DNA from: Mycobacterium sp. DL
GTDB taxonomy: Bacteria > Actinomycetota > Actinomycetes > Mycobacteriales > Mycobacteriaceae
NCBI RefSeq assembly: GCF_039729195.1
Contig: NZ_CP155796.1
Coordinates: 6,138,001-6,202,000, forward strand
Length of the DNA: 64,000 nt
Direction: 5' to 3'
A program made the translations under genes and the position numbers. Each line of letters starts with the position of its first letter. The first letter of the stretch is position 1. Below the pieces are notes generated by a model that saw only the letters and a list, made by a program, of their open reading frames with translations, had not been told where the DNA came from and ran no database searches. This document shows, one piece after another, positions 9,273-18,397 of this stretch.

Positions 9273-9848
9273 GTGGCAGTCGGGCGGCCGCGGGAATTCG
9301 ACGCCGACCAAGTCGAAGACGCGGCGATGAAACTGTTCTGGAAGCACGGTTTCGACGGGGTCTCGATCTCCGACGTGACGGCCGTGACCGGAGTCAACCG
9401 CCGCAGCATTTACGACGAGTTCGGATCCAAGGAGAAGCTGTTCATGCGGGCTGCGGAGCGCTACCTCGCGGGGCCGAGCGGTTACGTGAGTGATGCGCTG
9501 ACCCGGCCGTCGGCCCGTGAGGTCGCCGAGGCCATGGTGCACGGTGCCGCCGATCTCGTCAGCGGCACCATCCTCGGATGCCTGACTACCGTCGGCGAAG
9601 CCCCGGGTCTGGCCGAATTACGGGAAGCGATTGTGCGCCGACTCGCCGAACGATTCGACGCTGCGGTCGCCGAGGGCGAACTCTCCGGTGTCGACACTCT
9701 GGTGTTGGCACGCTGGATTGTTGCCGTAGGCCAGGGCATTTCGGTTCAAGCCCGCAGTGGGGCCAGTCGCGCCGAACTACACGCCGTTGCAAACGTAGCG
9801 TTGGCGGGGTGGCCGCAGCCGCTGACCGCCTCCGGCGATCCGACATAG
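9273..9848 (+). CDS. TetR-family transcriptional regulator
   Basis: 191 residues. The GTG at 9273 is preferred over upstream in-frame starts because GGGAGG lies 7 bases before it and the protein then begins MAVGRPREFDADQVEDAAMK, the standard TetR N-terminus. The helix-turn-helix is ISDVTAVTGVNRRSIYDEFG (about residues 32-51). It is divergent from the SDR/aldo-keto reductase/hydrolase/LLM/MFS cluster and most likely represses it. The ligand is unknown. Confidence 0.85.
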   Translation: MAVGRPREFDADQVEDAAMKLFWKHGFDGVSISDVTAVTGVNRRSIYDEFGSKEKLFMRAAERYLAGPSGYVSDALTRPSAREVAEAMVHGAADLVSGTILGCLTTVGEAPGLAELREAIVRRLAERFDAAVAEGELSGVDTLVLARWIVAVGQGISVQARSGASRAELHAVANVALAGWPQPLTASGDPT

Positions 9849-9988
9849 CCCGCCAGTGTGTGGATCCCACCTGGTTGCCTGATCACTGGCACAACGCTTT
9901 TTAGGCGGCGCTGATCTTCGAAGAAATCACGGCGATGTCGTAGCTGGAGCGCAGTGGGCTGGTAGCTCGAGCGCAACGGCCTAACTTC

Positions 9989-11041
9989 TCAGACCTCGGC
10001 AGGAACTCGCGGGCCCTCGAAGTTCGGCTCCCATCCCAGCGCCGGCGCCACGTAGCGGGCGAAGGTTTCGAGGATGTGGAGGTTCAGGTCCACCCCGAGC
10101 TGGCTGGGGATCGTGAGCATCAGGGTGTCAGCCGACTGGACCGCGGCATCGGCCTTCAGTTGCTCGACGAGGGCGTCGGGTTCGGCGGCATAGGTCTTGC
10201 CGAAGGTCGAGCGGAATCCGTCGATGATGCCGACCTCGTCTACCGAATCGTCTCCCCGAGGGCCGAAGTAGTGCCGGTCCAGATCTGTCACCAGCGGGAA
10301 GATGCTGCGGCTCACCGATACTCGCGGAGTTCGTGGGTGTCCTGCGGCCGCCCATGCCGCACGGAACTGGTCGATCTGCTCAGCCTGAAGGTCTGCGAAG
10401 GCATCCCCGGTGGCCTCGGTCAGCAGCGTCGAACTCATCAGATTGACACCTGCGGTGCCCGCCCATCTCGCGGTCTCCCGCGATGCGGCACCCCACCAGA
10501 TGCGCTCGGCCAGCCCTGCCGAGTGCGGCTCGATGCGCAGCTTTCCAACCCGCCCAAACTGTCGGGGATCGGCGTCGACGACACCCTCACCGCGGACGGC
10601 ACGCTGGAACAGGTCGAACTTGTCCCGGGCGATGTCGGCGCCACGCGGATCCGTGGAGCCGGTGTAACCGAAGGCCTCCCACCCCCGTAACGCCGGCTCG
10701 GGCGACCCTCGGCTCACTCCGAGTGCCACCCGCCCTCCGGAAAGCAGGTCGAGAGCAGCCGCCTCCTCAGCGAGGTGCAGTGGATTCTCATATCGCATGT
10801 CGATGACACCGGTGCCGACCTCGATCCGCTGGGTGCGGGCGGCGATCGCAGCAAGCAGCGGCATGGGTGCAGCGGACTGCCGGGCGAAGTGGTGAACGCG
10901 GAAGTATGCGCCGTTGACGCCTATCTCGTCGGCACCTGTCGCGATGTCGACTGCATCGCGCAGCATGTCCGCGGCGTCGGGCCCGCCGGACCCGCCGGCA
11001 GACGCATAGTGCCCGAAGCTCAGAAATCCGAAAGCCTTCAC
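9989..11041 (-). CDS. LLM-class oxidoreductase
   Basis: 350 residues from a GTG at 11041, chosen because the recognisable domain begins at once (MKAFGFLSFGHYA) and GAGG lies about 10 bases upstream; the open frame extends some 200 codons further but with no family similarity. Luciferase-like features: VHHFARQ, IEVGTGVIDMRYENPL, and GRVALGVSRGSPE. Members use FMN or F420. It is divergent from the LuxR gene, and the spacer holds one copy of the TGCAC palindrome that also precedes the reductase at 12490. Confidence 0.8.
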   Translation of the reverse strand: MKAFGFLSFGHYASAGGSGGPDAADMLRDAVDIATGADEIGVNGAYFRVHHFARQSAAPMPLLAAIAARTQRIEVGTGVIDMRYENPLHLAEEAAALDLLSGGRVALGVSRGSPEPALRGWEAFGYTGSTDPRGADIARDKFDLFQRAVRGEGVVDADPRQFGRVGKLRIEPHSAGLAERIWWGAASRETARWAGTAGVNLMSSTLLTEATGDAFADLQAEQIDQFRAAWAAAGHPRTPRVSVSRSIFPLVTDLDRHYFGPRGDDSVDEVGIIDGFRSTFGKTYAAEPDALVEQLKADAAVQSADTLMLTIPSQLGVDLNLHILETFARYVAPALGWEPNFEGPRVPAEV

Positions 11042-11233
11042 AGCATCGCAAACCTCATTCGTCGTTGAGGTATTCCGAACATCATCATGTCGGCCGGCTC
11101 GCCGCTTATCGATACGAAACCTGGAGCGCCTCATCCACAAGGAAGGACGCCACGTCCCCGCGACGCGCGCCACCCGGCACCGCCCTCGCGGTCGGCGATC
11201 TTGAGCCGACGGTGCCCGTGACGAGGCCGTCAA

Positions 11234-11247
11234 TGCACGAAAGTGGA
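11234..11247. promoter_or_regulatory. Copy 1 of a shared TGCAC...GTGCA palindrome
   Basis: TGCACGAAAGTGGA matches the reverse complement of the perfect palindrome at 12376-12389 in 13 of 14 positions. It lies in the spacer between the leftward LLM gene and the rightward LuxR gene. The rest of 11042-11380 shows no gene. Confidence 0.45.
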
Positions 11248-11380
11248 GGTTGATGCGACGACCTGGAGCCTCGCCCCGGACGCACCATGGTCCCTGTGGG
11301 CCAACGCATGCGGAATATCCATGGCGACGCTGGGTTGAGATTACAGTCACTGGGCTAGGTGGACTGAGAGGAGCAGCTGG

Positions 11381-12211
11381 ATGACAGCGCTCAACCAGCG
11401 TGAAACTGGGCACATGAGTTCGCCGCTGAACACGCACGAATACGATCGAATGCTCGAGGTGCTCAACGACTGTGCATCCGCTCGGTCGGTGGACTCCTTC
11501 CACGAGGCAGTGATGACGTCGCTGTCCCGGCACTTCGGCTACCGGACCGCGACGGTCTTCAGTGGACCCAATTTCTCGGCGCTGTTCGCCGACCCCAAAC
11601 CCCTGCACATCGGCCATGCCGTGCGCATGTTCCCCGAATATCACGCTTACTGGTTCCGAGACGATTTCTTTGCCATGCCACAGTCATTGCGCTGCCTGCA
11701 GTCAACGCGCGTGTCCAGTCTGAGCGAGTTACAGCCCTCCGCTCCGCCTAAGACCCAGCGGTTTCTCGCAGACTTCTTCATCCGCGGGGGTCTGACATCC
11801 GCGGTCGGACTTTATCTCCAGGTATCGGAGAACCAGAACTCCTTCGTCGGACTGTTCGGCAACGACGATCCGGCCAAGGAACAACGGGATGCTTACATCC
11901 TTCGCAGGATGGCCGAACCACTGAACGCCATCAGCCGGTCGATGTCGCCGGCACCGGCTGACTGCCGACCCGACGCGGTCGGCAAGTTGACACCGCGTCA
12001 ACGCGAGGTCGCCATGTTGATCGCCGAAGGTCTCACGAACGCGGCAATCGCCGAGCTGTTGGCACTGCGCGAGGACACCGTGAAAAAGTATGTGAGCGGA
12101 ATTCTTGCCACGTTGAAGTGCCATTCACGCACACAGGTGGCGCTGCTGATCAGCGAAAGCCGATCAACGCCCCTTGACCTCCGACTTGAGACGCTTTGCC
12201 TTTCATCGTAG
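11381..12211 (+). CDS. LuxR-family transcriptional regulator
   Basis: 276 residues, start ATG at 11381 with GAGGAG 8 bases upstream. The C-terminal helix-turn-helix (about residues 205-260) reads LTPRQREVAMLIAEGLTNAA and continues with IAELL and TVKKYVSGIL, a GerE/LuxR DNA-binding domain. The N-terminal 190 residues resemble a GAF/autoinducer-like sensor but carry no clear ligand motif. It sits between an LLM oxidoreductase and a medium-chain reductase that share a palindrome, so it is the likely regulator of both. Confidence 0.82.
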   Translation: MTALNQRETGHMSSPLNTHEYDRMLEVLNDCASARSVDSFHEAVMTSLSRHFGYRTATVFSGPNFSALFADPKPLHIGHAVRMFPEYHAYWFRDDFFAMPQSLRCLQSTRVSSLSELQPSAPPKTQRFLADFFIRGGLTSAVGLYLQVSENQNSFVGLFGNDDPAKEQRDAYILRRMAEPLNAISRSMSPAPADCRPDAVGKLTPRQREVAMLIAEGLTNAAIAELLALREDTVKKYVSGILATLKCHSRTQVALLISESRSTPLDLRLETLCLSS

Positions 12212-12375
12212 GCACCACCTTGAACCCCATCTGCGGGAACGCTGCGACGTGCCTGATCTCGCTACCGGCGGAATGATGTTTGCCGATCCATGCCTCGTCG
12301 AACCCCGGTGATCCAAGAGATCCACCAGTCGCAGGGCGTCTGTACCACTCCGAAAGCACCCCGCCTGCCAAACAC

Positions 12376-12389
12376 TGCACTTTCGTGCA
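12376..12389. promoter_or_regulatory. Copy 2 of a shared TGCAC...GTGCA palindrome
   Basis: Perfect inverted repeat TGCAC-TTTC-GTGCA about 100 bases upstream of the reductase start at 12490. A near-identical copy lies between the LLM and LuxR genes. Probable LuxR-type operator. Confidence 0.5.
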
Positions 12390-12489
12390 CTAGCCACAGT
12401 GCTTCGGGTTGATCAGAGTCGGAACCGTCGGTCCAGTCGACGATGCTTCAGAGCCTGGGACCGACGCCGTCTACACAAGGAGAACATCA

Positions 12490-13497
12490 ATGCGTGCCAT
12501 AGTGATTCGCGAGTACGGATCAACCGACGTCTTGCGGATCGAAGACGTCGCCGATCCGTCGCTGACAGTCGGACAGGTCGAGATCACCGTACATGCGGCC
12601 GGTCTGAACTTTTCGGATGTCATGGCCCGTCTCGGGCACTACAAGCGCGGAACCCCCATTCCCTACATCGGCGGGTTCGAGGTGGCCGGTGTCATTTCGA
12701 AGGTGGCGTCCGACGTCACCGATCGAACGGTGGGTGAGCGTGTCATTGCCATGACCCGAAGTGGTGGATTCGCCGAGAGAATCGCTGCGGACGCCCGCGA
12801 CACACTCAGACTGCCCGACGCCATGAGTTTCGAAGAGGGCGCCGCGATTCCGGTGGCCGGGACAACATCCTGGGCTGCGTTGGTCAGTTATGGCAACGTG
12901 CAGCCCGGTGAGCGGGTGTTGATCAAGGCAGCAGCCGGAGGTGTCGGCGTCGCTGCCGTACAGCTGGCCAGACGGGCGGGCGCCGAAGTGTGGGGTGCTG
13001 CCTCACCCGGGAAGCACCAGTTCCTGGAGCAACTCGGTGTGGACGCAACCGTCGACTACACCACGGAGGGCTGGGAAACCCGCCTCCCCGGTTTCGATCT
13101 CATCATGGACGCCATCGGCGGACGATCGTTTGCACAGAGCTACGACTTGCTGCGCTCGGGCGGACGTCTGGTCATCTTCGGTGCGGCGTCTTCCTTCGAT
13201 GGTGGCCAACGCTCCTCTGGCGCAGACGAAGCCAAGGACTTCCGATTGATCGAGGGACTGAGCTCGGCAAATCTCCTGATGGACTCCAAGTCGTTGATCG
13301 GACTCGATCAGCGAGTTCTCTGGGATGATCGCGGGACCATCGCGCCTTGGCTGGCGCCGCTGGGCCCGGTGCTCGAGGAGGGCAGCCTCAAGGCAGTGAT
13401 CAGCGAGGTCCTGCCCCTCGAAGAGGTCGCAAAAGGGCACGAAATAATCAGTGCTCGAGGCAATCTCGGCAAGGTGATCTTGACGATGAACACCTGA
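12490..13497 (+). CDS. Medium-chain reductase, quinone-oxidoreductase-like
   Basis: 335 residues; ATG at 12490 with AAGGAGA 6 bases upstream, so the longer open frame from 12409 is rejected. The GroES-like half (ITVHAAGLNFSDVMARLGHY) and the Rossmann half (LIKAAAGGVGVAAVQLARRA) are typical of zinc-independent quinone oxidoreductase/VAT-1-like proteins. The catalytic and structural zinc cysteines of alcohol dehydrogenases are absent. It probably reduces an enone or quinone with NADPH. Confidence 0.85.
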   Translation: MRAIVIREYGSTDVLRIEDVADPSLTVGQVEITVHAAGLNFSDVMARLGHYKRGTPIPYIGGFEVAGVISKVASDVTDRTVGERVIAMTRSGGFAERIAADARDTLRLPDAMSFEEGAAIPVAGTTSWAALVSYGNVQPGERVLIKAAAGGVGVAAVQLARRAGAEVWGAASPGKHQFLEQLGVDATVDYTTEGWETRLPGFDLIMDAIGGRSFAQSYDLLRSGGRLVIFGAASSFDGGQRSSGADEAKDFRLIEGLSSANLLMDSKSLIGLDQRVLWDDRGTIAPWLAPLGPVLEEGSLKAVISEVLPLEEVAKGHEIISARGNLGKVILTMNT

Positions 13498-13654
13498 CGG
13501 ACCCCATCAAGCACCCGTCCCTTCGGGGTCGCACACCAACGGGCGCCGAGGTGCTCACGGCGGGGTCGGTGACCTCGTTTGGAACCCAATACGGTCGAAC
13601 GGATGGCTCTGCGGCACAACCCTTTCCGGGTCACGAACTAGCCGAGGGCTGCTG

Positions 13655-14482
13655 TCATTCTGACGGTGGGGTGGTGCTGAAGATCGGCCAACAAATCTCT
13701 GTCGAGGTGAAGTTGTATGGTTCCGAGGGCGTGGAGCCGATGTAGTGTTCGCGGATCGGTCCCTGGTCGCTGATCAGATGCTCGTTTACGTGTCTTCCCA
13801 GAGCCCCGTAACTGCGGTCGATGCCGTCGTGACTGCCGGAATGGGTGAGCACCGCGAACTCGGCCTGAGGTAGGACCTCGGCGCGGACGCCGTCTGGGGG
13901 GTGCACGGAATTTGGAGCGGGTACGAAGAGTGTCGCCTCTCCCCGAGATTCGAGAAACAGCGCTCGGTCGTACAGGCCACCCGGCACGAACCCGAGAGGT
14001 GCGCTTCCTGCCGCCGCGACTGCCTCCCGCAGCGTCCCCAGCGCCATCCCGAACCAGCTGTCGATCTCGGAGACGTCGATGGTGGCGCCTACGGACCACA
14101 CCGCGAACGCCGGCTTGAGATGCAACTCCACGTGGGCGGGCGTGGTTACGGGCGAGAGCAACTCGCGCAACGCGCCTACGGTGTCACGCGTTTGCTGCAG
14201 CTGCACCTCCATCTGTTCGAGATGGGTCGTGATGATCTCGGTGCGGGCCGCGGCATCTTCTGTGCTCAGCAGCGCCTTGATGTCGGGAATCGACATGCCG
14301 AGCGATCGGAACCTACGGATGATGTGCGCATGATCAACCTGGCTGGTGTCGTAAAAGCGGTAGCCGGTGTGAGAGTCGACGTGGACTGGCGCGAGGATGC
14401 CGATGTCGTGGTAATGCCGTAGCGCCTTCCTGCTCAGGGTGGTCATCACGGCGAAGTCACCGATCGAAACCCGTGCGCCCAT
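13655..14482 (-). CDS. MerR-family regulator with GyrI-like effector domain
   Basis: 275 residues from ATG 14482, preceded by AGGAGG. N-terminal winged HTH: SIGDFAVMTTLSRKALRHYH (residues 6-25), then GYRFYDTSQVDHAHII, and a coiled dimerisation helix. The C-terminal half (about 120-275) resembles the GyrI-like/BmrR small-molecule-binding domain. Such regulators sense drugs or hydrophobic ligands. It is divergent from an NTF2-like/SDR pair that begins about 140 bases away and probably controls it. Confidence 0.85.
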   Translation of the reverse strand: MGARVSIGDFAVMTTLSRKALRHYHDIGILAPVHVDSHTGYRFYDTSQVDHAHIIRRFRSLGMSIPDIKALLSTEDAAARTEIITTHLEQMEVQLQQTRDTVGALRELLSPVTTPAHVELHLKPAFAVWSVGATIDVSEIDSWFGMALGTLREAVAAAGSAPLGFVPGGLYDRALFLESRGEATLFVPAPNSVHPPDGVRAEVLPQAEFAVLTHSGSHDGIDRSYGALGRHVNEHLISDQGPIREHYIGSTPSEPYNFTSTEICWPIFSTTPPSE

Positions 14483-14623
14483 GGCATCCTCCTGTGCAAT
14501 CTGTCGCCCTGCCTCATCGGGTGAGGCCATCGTGCAGTTTCCCCCTAGGGCAAGGTCAAGTCTGAAACTAATTCTCCGGCCGGGGGTTGACCTTCCCCTT
14601 GGGGGAAGATCCACCGTGGGGTC

Positions 14624-14962
14624 ATGACCACAGAATGGGATGCACTCCCGGACACCGTGAAGACGTTCATGACCGCGCTCGATGCTCGGGAGGTGGACCA
14701 AGCGCTGGCCACACTCACCACCGATGCCGTGGTGACCGACGAAGGCCACGACTACAAGGGACACGACGAGATCGGAGCGTGGGTCGCCACCGCGGCCGCG
14801 GAGTACACCTACACCACCGTGTTCACCGGCGCGATCACGACCGAAGCAGGCGTCGACGTCGGGCAGCACTTGGAGGGCGACTTCCCGGGCGGGGCCGCCG
14901 ACCTGCACTACCGCTTCACCCTCGACGGCACTGTGATCAGCCGGGTGGTGATCGAGCCATGA
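14624..14962 (+). CDS. SnoaL/NTF2-like protein
   Basis: 112 residues. The cone-shaped NTF2-like fold is suggested by the opening helix (TVKTFMTALDAREVDQALAT), DAVVTDEGHDYKGHDEIGAW, and the closing beta strands HYRFTLDGTVISRVVIEP. Members are small isomerases, cyclases or dehydratases, or simple binding proteins. Its stop overlaps the next SDR start (ATGA), indicating an operon. The gene is divergent from the MerR regulator. Function cannot be narrowed. Confidence 0.75.
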   Translation: MTTEWDALPDTVKTFMTALDAREVDQALATLTTDAVVTDEGHDYKGHDEIGAWVATAAAEYTYTTVFTGAITTEAGVDVGQHLEGDFPGGAADLHYRFTLDGTVISRVVIEP

Positions 14963-15798
14963 CGCGGCGTTGGTTCATCACCGGAGGCACCCCCGGCAAC
15001 TTCGGGATGGCGTTCGCCGAGTCCGCACTCGAGGCCGGCGACCGGGTGGTACTGACCTCCCGGCGTCCGCAGGAGCTGGACAGTTGGGTGCAGCATTACG
15101 GCGACCGCGTTCTCGTGGTCCCGCTGGAGCTCACCGACGCGGCCCAGGTGCAGCGTGCGGTGCACGCCGCAGAGGAGCATTTCGGTGGCATCGATGTGCT
15201 GGTCAACAATGCCGGCCGCGGTTGGTACGGATCGATCGAAGGGATGGACGAGTCCTCGTTGCGGGCGATGTTCGAACTGAACTTCTTCGCCGTGCTGTCG
15301 GTGACACGTGCGGTGCTGCCGGGGATGCGTGCCCGCGGGAACGGGTGGATCGTCAACGTGTCGTCGGTGGCCGGGCTGGTATCAGCGCCCGGATTCGGCT
15401 ACTACAGCGCGACAAAGTATGCCATCGAAGCGATCACCGATGCCCTGCGCGACGAGGTGGCTGCTCAGGGCATCTCCGTCTTGACAGTCGAGCCAGGTGC
15501 GTTCCGCACGAACGCCTACGCCGGCTTCGCCAACGAGCCCGTCGCGGAGACGATTCCGCAGTATCACGACATGCTGGAGCAGGTCCGCGCCGCCTTCGTC
15601 GAGATGGACGGGACGCAACCCGGCGACCCGCACCGCGGTGCCCGTGCGGTGATCGCAGCGATGGCTCAAGATCCGCCTCCACGCCGGCTGGTTCTGGGCA
15701 ATAACGGCTACGACGCCGTCATCGATGCGCTGGAGCAGACCCTGGCCGACATCCGAGCCAACGAAAACCTCTCTCGCAGCGCGGATTTCCCCGACTGA
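14959..15798 (+). CDS. Short-chain dehydrogenase/reductase
   Basis: 279 residues; the start ATG at 14959 overlaps the stop of the SnoaL-like gene and removes a spurious 124-codon upstream extension. Cofactor loop FITGGTPGNFGMAFAESALE at residues 6-25, NNAGRG near residue 83, and active-site Ser/Tyr/Lys in VNVSSVAGL and YYSATKYAIEA. A classical SDR of the group often annotated as oxidoreductase. Substrate unknown; translational coupling suggests joint action with the small NTF2-like protein. Confidence 0.88.
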   Translation: MTRRWFITGGTPGNFGMAFAESALEAGDRVVLTSRRPQELDSWVQHYGDRVLVVPLELTDAAQVQRAVHAAEEHFGGIDVLVNNAGRGWYGSIEGMDESSLRAMFELNFFAVLSVTRAVLPGMRARGNGWIVNVSSVAGLVSAPGFGYYSATKYAIEAITDALRDEVAAQGISVLTVEPGAFRTNAYAGFANEPVAETIPQYHDMLEQVRAAFVEMDGTQPGDPHRGARAVIAAMAQDPPPRRLVLGNNGYDAVIDALEQTLADIRANENLSRSADFPD

Positions 15799-16078
15799 AG
15801 ATCCTGACCGAGGCGGGTTCTGAAGGGCGTGGCGTGGAGACATGATCAAGGGTGATCGCGGCGATGGCCAGGGCCCGCCGTCCTCTTCCTCATGGCGTTC
15901 GCCGGTCAGTCACTGGCGACCACCCACCAACACCGCAGAGCACGACGCTCGAAACGGATGCCCGTGACGTCGGCACTGGTAGTCGTTCTGGCATTAGTGG
16001 ACTCGCTCCAGCGATCACGCCGGAGCAAGAAGCTGGATCACCTTCTCGCGGGGAAGTAGATCTCGATCGAGGTGTGCT

Positions 16079-16729
16079 TCATCGCTCGTTGACTGCGGGG
16101 GCGTAGAACGCGGTGGTCGCCTCGACCGCGGCGGCGACCTGATCCCGATCGCCACCCGCGGCAAGGTGAGCTTCGCCCCATGCCACGGCGCTGCGCCTGA
16201 CGAACTCGCGTCCCGCGGGCAGGTTCTCGAACTCCTCGTGGTCGAGGGCCTCGCCGTCGGCCAGGAACAGAGCCAGTGTGAGGAGATGCAGGTCCCAGCC
16301 CACACCGCCGGCTCCGGGACCGTAGGTCGGGAACATGGGCTCCCCGACGGCCGCTGCGTGGACCAGTTCGAACTCGGTGCCATCGGCGGGGCCCGGGGAC
16401 AGACGCACCTCGACCTCGCTGGTGCCCGGCCATTCGTCGGCCTCCGGTCCGAAAAGCCACGACACCCGTAGCAGCCGCGGCGGGTCGCACTGGAGGATCT
16501 CGCCGTGCTCGCCGCCGTCCAGTTCGAACGACCCGCCCAGCCGCAGGTCCCCGGTCACTGGCTTCAGCCAGCGGCCTAGTCGCTCAGGGTCGGTGATGGC
16601 GTTCCACACGTCGTCGACCGGCGCGTCATAGAAACGTCTCAGCTCAATTGTGTACGCGTCGCCGGCGGGGAGGGTGGCTGTACCCATCGTCCGGCGCGCA
16701 GCGGCCAGTTCGTCCATTACGTCCTTCAC
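16079..16729 (-). CDS. SRPBCC/AHSA1-like domain protein
   Basis: 216 residues from a GTG at 16729 that follows AAAGGAAG and lies one base from the stop of the upstream ArsR gene. The START/Bet v1-like fold is shown by IELRRFYDAPVDDVWNAITD and RLGRWLKPVTGDLRLGGSFE, which match the activator-of-Hsp90-like (AHSA1) subgroup. Actinobacteria commonly encode an ArsR regulator followed by such a protein. The bound ligand is unknown. Confidence 0.82.
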   Translation of the reverse strand: MKDVMDELAAARRTMGTATLPAGDAYTIELRRFYDAPVDDVWNAITDPERLGRWLKPVTGDLRLGGSFELDGGEHGEILQCDPPRLLRVSWLFGPEADEWPGTSEVEVRLSPGPADGTEFELVHAAAVGEPMFPTYGPGAGGVGWDLHLLTLALFLADGEALDHEEFENLPAGREFVRRSAVAWGEAHLAAGGDRDQVAAAVEATTAFYAPAVNER

Positions 16730-16730
16730 G

Positions 16731-17111
16731 TCATCTTCCTTTCGCTGGTGGATTTGCCTTGCCAACACCTTGGGTCCGGGATGCACGCCTGCCGCGGGCC
16801 AGCTCCGTGCCCAGGGCATCGAGCCGCTGATCCCAGAACTTGCGAAACCGGTCCAACCACACATCAACCTCGCTTAGCGATGTGGGGTCGACGGCGTAGA
16901 ACCGGCGGGCTCCCTCGGCTCGGACCGACGCGAACCCGTTCTCACGCAGAACGCGCAGATGCTGCGAGACAGCCGGCTGGGACACTGCGAACTCGGCCCG
17001 GATCACGTCGGTGATCGCGCCAGAGGTCTGCTCGCCGTCGGCGAGCAATTCCAGAATGCGCCGGCGCACGGGGTCGCCGAGGATGTCGAACGCGTGCACA
17101 AACCGAATCAA
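16731..17111 (-). CDS. ArsR-family regulator
   Basis: 126 residues. Winged helix-turn-helix with DPVRRRILELLADGEQTSGA at the N-terminus and FAVSQPAVSQHLRVLRENGF as recognition segment. No metal-binding Cys cluster is visible, so it belongs to the non-metal ArsR type that accompanies AHSA1-like genes. It is the first gene of a two-gene leftward operon and probably autoregulates. Confidence 0.88.
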   Translation of the reverse strand: MIRFVHAFDILGDPVRRRILELLADGEQTSGAITDVIRAEFAVSQPAVSQHLRVLRENGFASVRAEGARRFYAVDPTSLSEVDVWLDRFRKFWDQRLDALGTELARGRRASRTQGVGKANPPAKGR

Positions 17112-17654
17112 AACAGCCGCGACTTATATAAGTGACACCCGGTGCTTAAAGATCGTCCGTGGTGTCAAGCCCATTGACTCCCGATTCGCACCCTTCGATG
17201 CAGTGTCGAACGAGACCGAAATCCGGCGGCATCCGAGACCGACGTAATTAGGACCGCGTGGATCTGAGCTTGTTAGGCCGTTTCGGGTATCTGCCGTGCG
17301 CTAGGCCACAATGTCGCGGCCGCCGCGCACCGGTGCAATCCTTCTGTGGTCGTTCGATGGAGAAGTACCTGCCGGCGGCACGGTTTCCGCCGTCGAGCTT
17401 CAGCGGCAGGTTCTTCTGGCCATTGGTTGGTCCTGGAAACGGGCTGCCTCGGGGCCGGTATTTAGCTCAGGGCGCTGTTAGCGTCGAGGCATGGTGTCCG
17501 CGTCGGCCATGCAGTGAGAACCCCCTTCCAGCCGCACCGAGAACCACGACCACAACCCTCCGGCCCCGCAGCGCCTCGCCGCCGCCTCGGTCTCTTGCAG
17601 GCCTCACCCGCTCACTCGGCGGCTTCGGCATTCTGCAAGGGCTAGCGTGGCGCA
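17112..17654. other. Intergenic region without a supported gene
   Basis: About 540 bases. The open frames present are Pro/Arg-rich and lack ribosome-binding sites. A TTTAGCTCAG stretch near 17461 recalls a tRNA D arm but has no matching acceptor or T arm. It presumably holds the promoter of the ArsR operon at its left end. Confidence 0.4.
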
Positions 17655-18023
17655 ATGGGTTTGTTCAGCCATGAGGAGTTCCGCGACCCGGACGAGGGCG
17701 TTGCTGGCGGCGCTAGTGGTGGGCCCGTTGTGAGGGCTCGCGGTGCTGATGTTGACCAATTCGGGTCAGATCATCCGGTGGTCGTTGGTCCGGGGTTACC
17801 GCCCGAGGATGGTTCTTGCGGTCAATTCGCCGTGCAGTTTCACGTGTCGACGTCAATGCTGGTCGGGTTGAAACGCATTGCTGATATGCGCGGGGTCAGC
17901 GTGCCGGAGGTGTGCCGGCACGTTATCGGTGTGTTTGTCGCCCAGCAGGAGGGCGAATTGGGTGCGTTGCTCGCTGCTGAGGCCGAAGTGGCCGACTACC
18001 GGCCGAGTTTGGGTGACGCATAG
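17655..18023 (+). CDS. Hypothetical protein, ribbon-helix-helix-like C-terminus
   Basis: 122 residues. The first 55 are Gly/Pro/Asp-rich and look disordered. Residues about 60-95 (VQFHVSTSMLVGLKRIADMR, then GVSVPEVCRHV) have the strand-helix-helix pattern of ribbon-helix-helix DNA-binding proteins. No family is recognised with confidence. It borders the transposon-end-like repeats at 18183-18371 and may be part of a mobile element. Confidence 0.45.
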   Translation: MGLFSHEEFRDPDEGVAGGASGGPVVRARGADVDQFGSDHPVVVGPGLPPEDGSCGQFAVQFHVSTSMLVGLKRIADMRGVSVPEVCRHVIGVFVAQQEGELGALLAAEAEVADYRPSLGDA

Positions 18024-18182
18024 GCGCACGCTGCTGGGGTGGATCACTCGGACAGTGTCGTCGGCCGCCACTCAGATCGGCGTGGGTATGAAACGCCCGG
18101 CCCGCGGCTTCCGCGGGAGTGGTCCATCCCCGGCGCTGACCAGCGGCCGACCAGCAGTGCTACCGCTGGCTCGATGGGCGGA

Positions 18183-18371
18183 ATCTCATTCAAATGTCCA
18201 ATCGGACATCAGATGGATATTTCAATTCAGAATTGGACATCAAACTTGAGAAGGCACACTCCTATGATCTGTGGCTTCTCATGTTTCGTGTCCACTTATG
18301 ACCCCCAGACCTGCATGAATCTCGGCGTTCTCAATCGATGTCCACACCGCCGATTCTCACTTTCATGTCCA
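18183..18371. repeat. Five TTCTCA...TGTCCA repeats, probable transposon end
   Basis: Copies of a 17-19 base motif TTCTCA-N5-7-TGTCCA lie at 18183-18200 (ATCTCA variant), 18234-18252 (inverted), 18276-18294, 18328-18344 and 18354-18371. Arrays of 19-22 base repeats like this are the transposase-binding sites at ends of Tn7/Tn5053-type elements. No transposase gene is adjacent; the element seems decayed. A truncated hydrolase gene begins just to the right. Confidence 0.5.
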
Positions 18372-18397
18372 CTTCGAGACTGATGCGGAACCGCGCG

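Noticed and set aside
11042..11644. N-terminal extension of the LLM oxidoreductase open frame
   Set aside because: The first 200 codons lack family similarity and run through the LuxR gene start; a GTG with ribosome-binding site begins the real domain.
17455..17530. TTTAGCTCAG resembling a tRNA D arm
   Set aside because: No paired acceptor stem, anticodon arm or GGTTCGA-like T arm in the following 80 bases.
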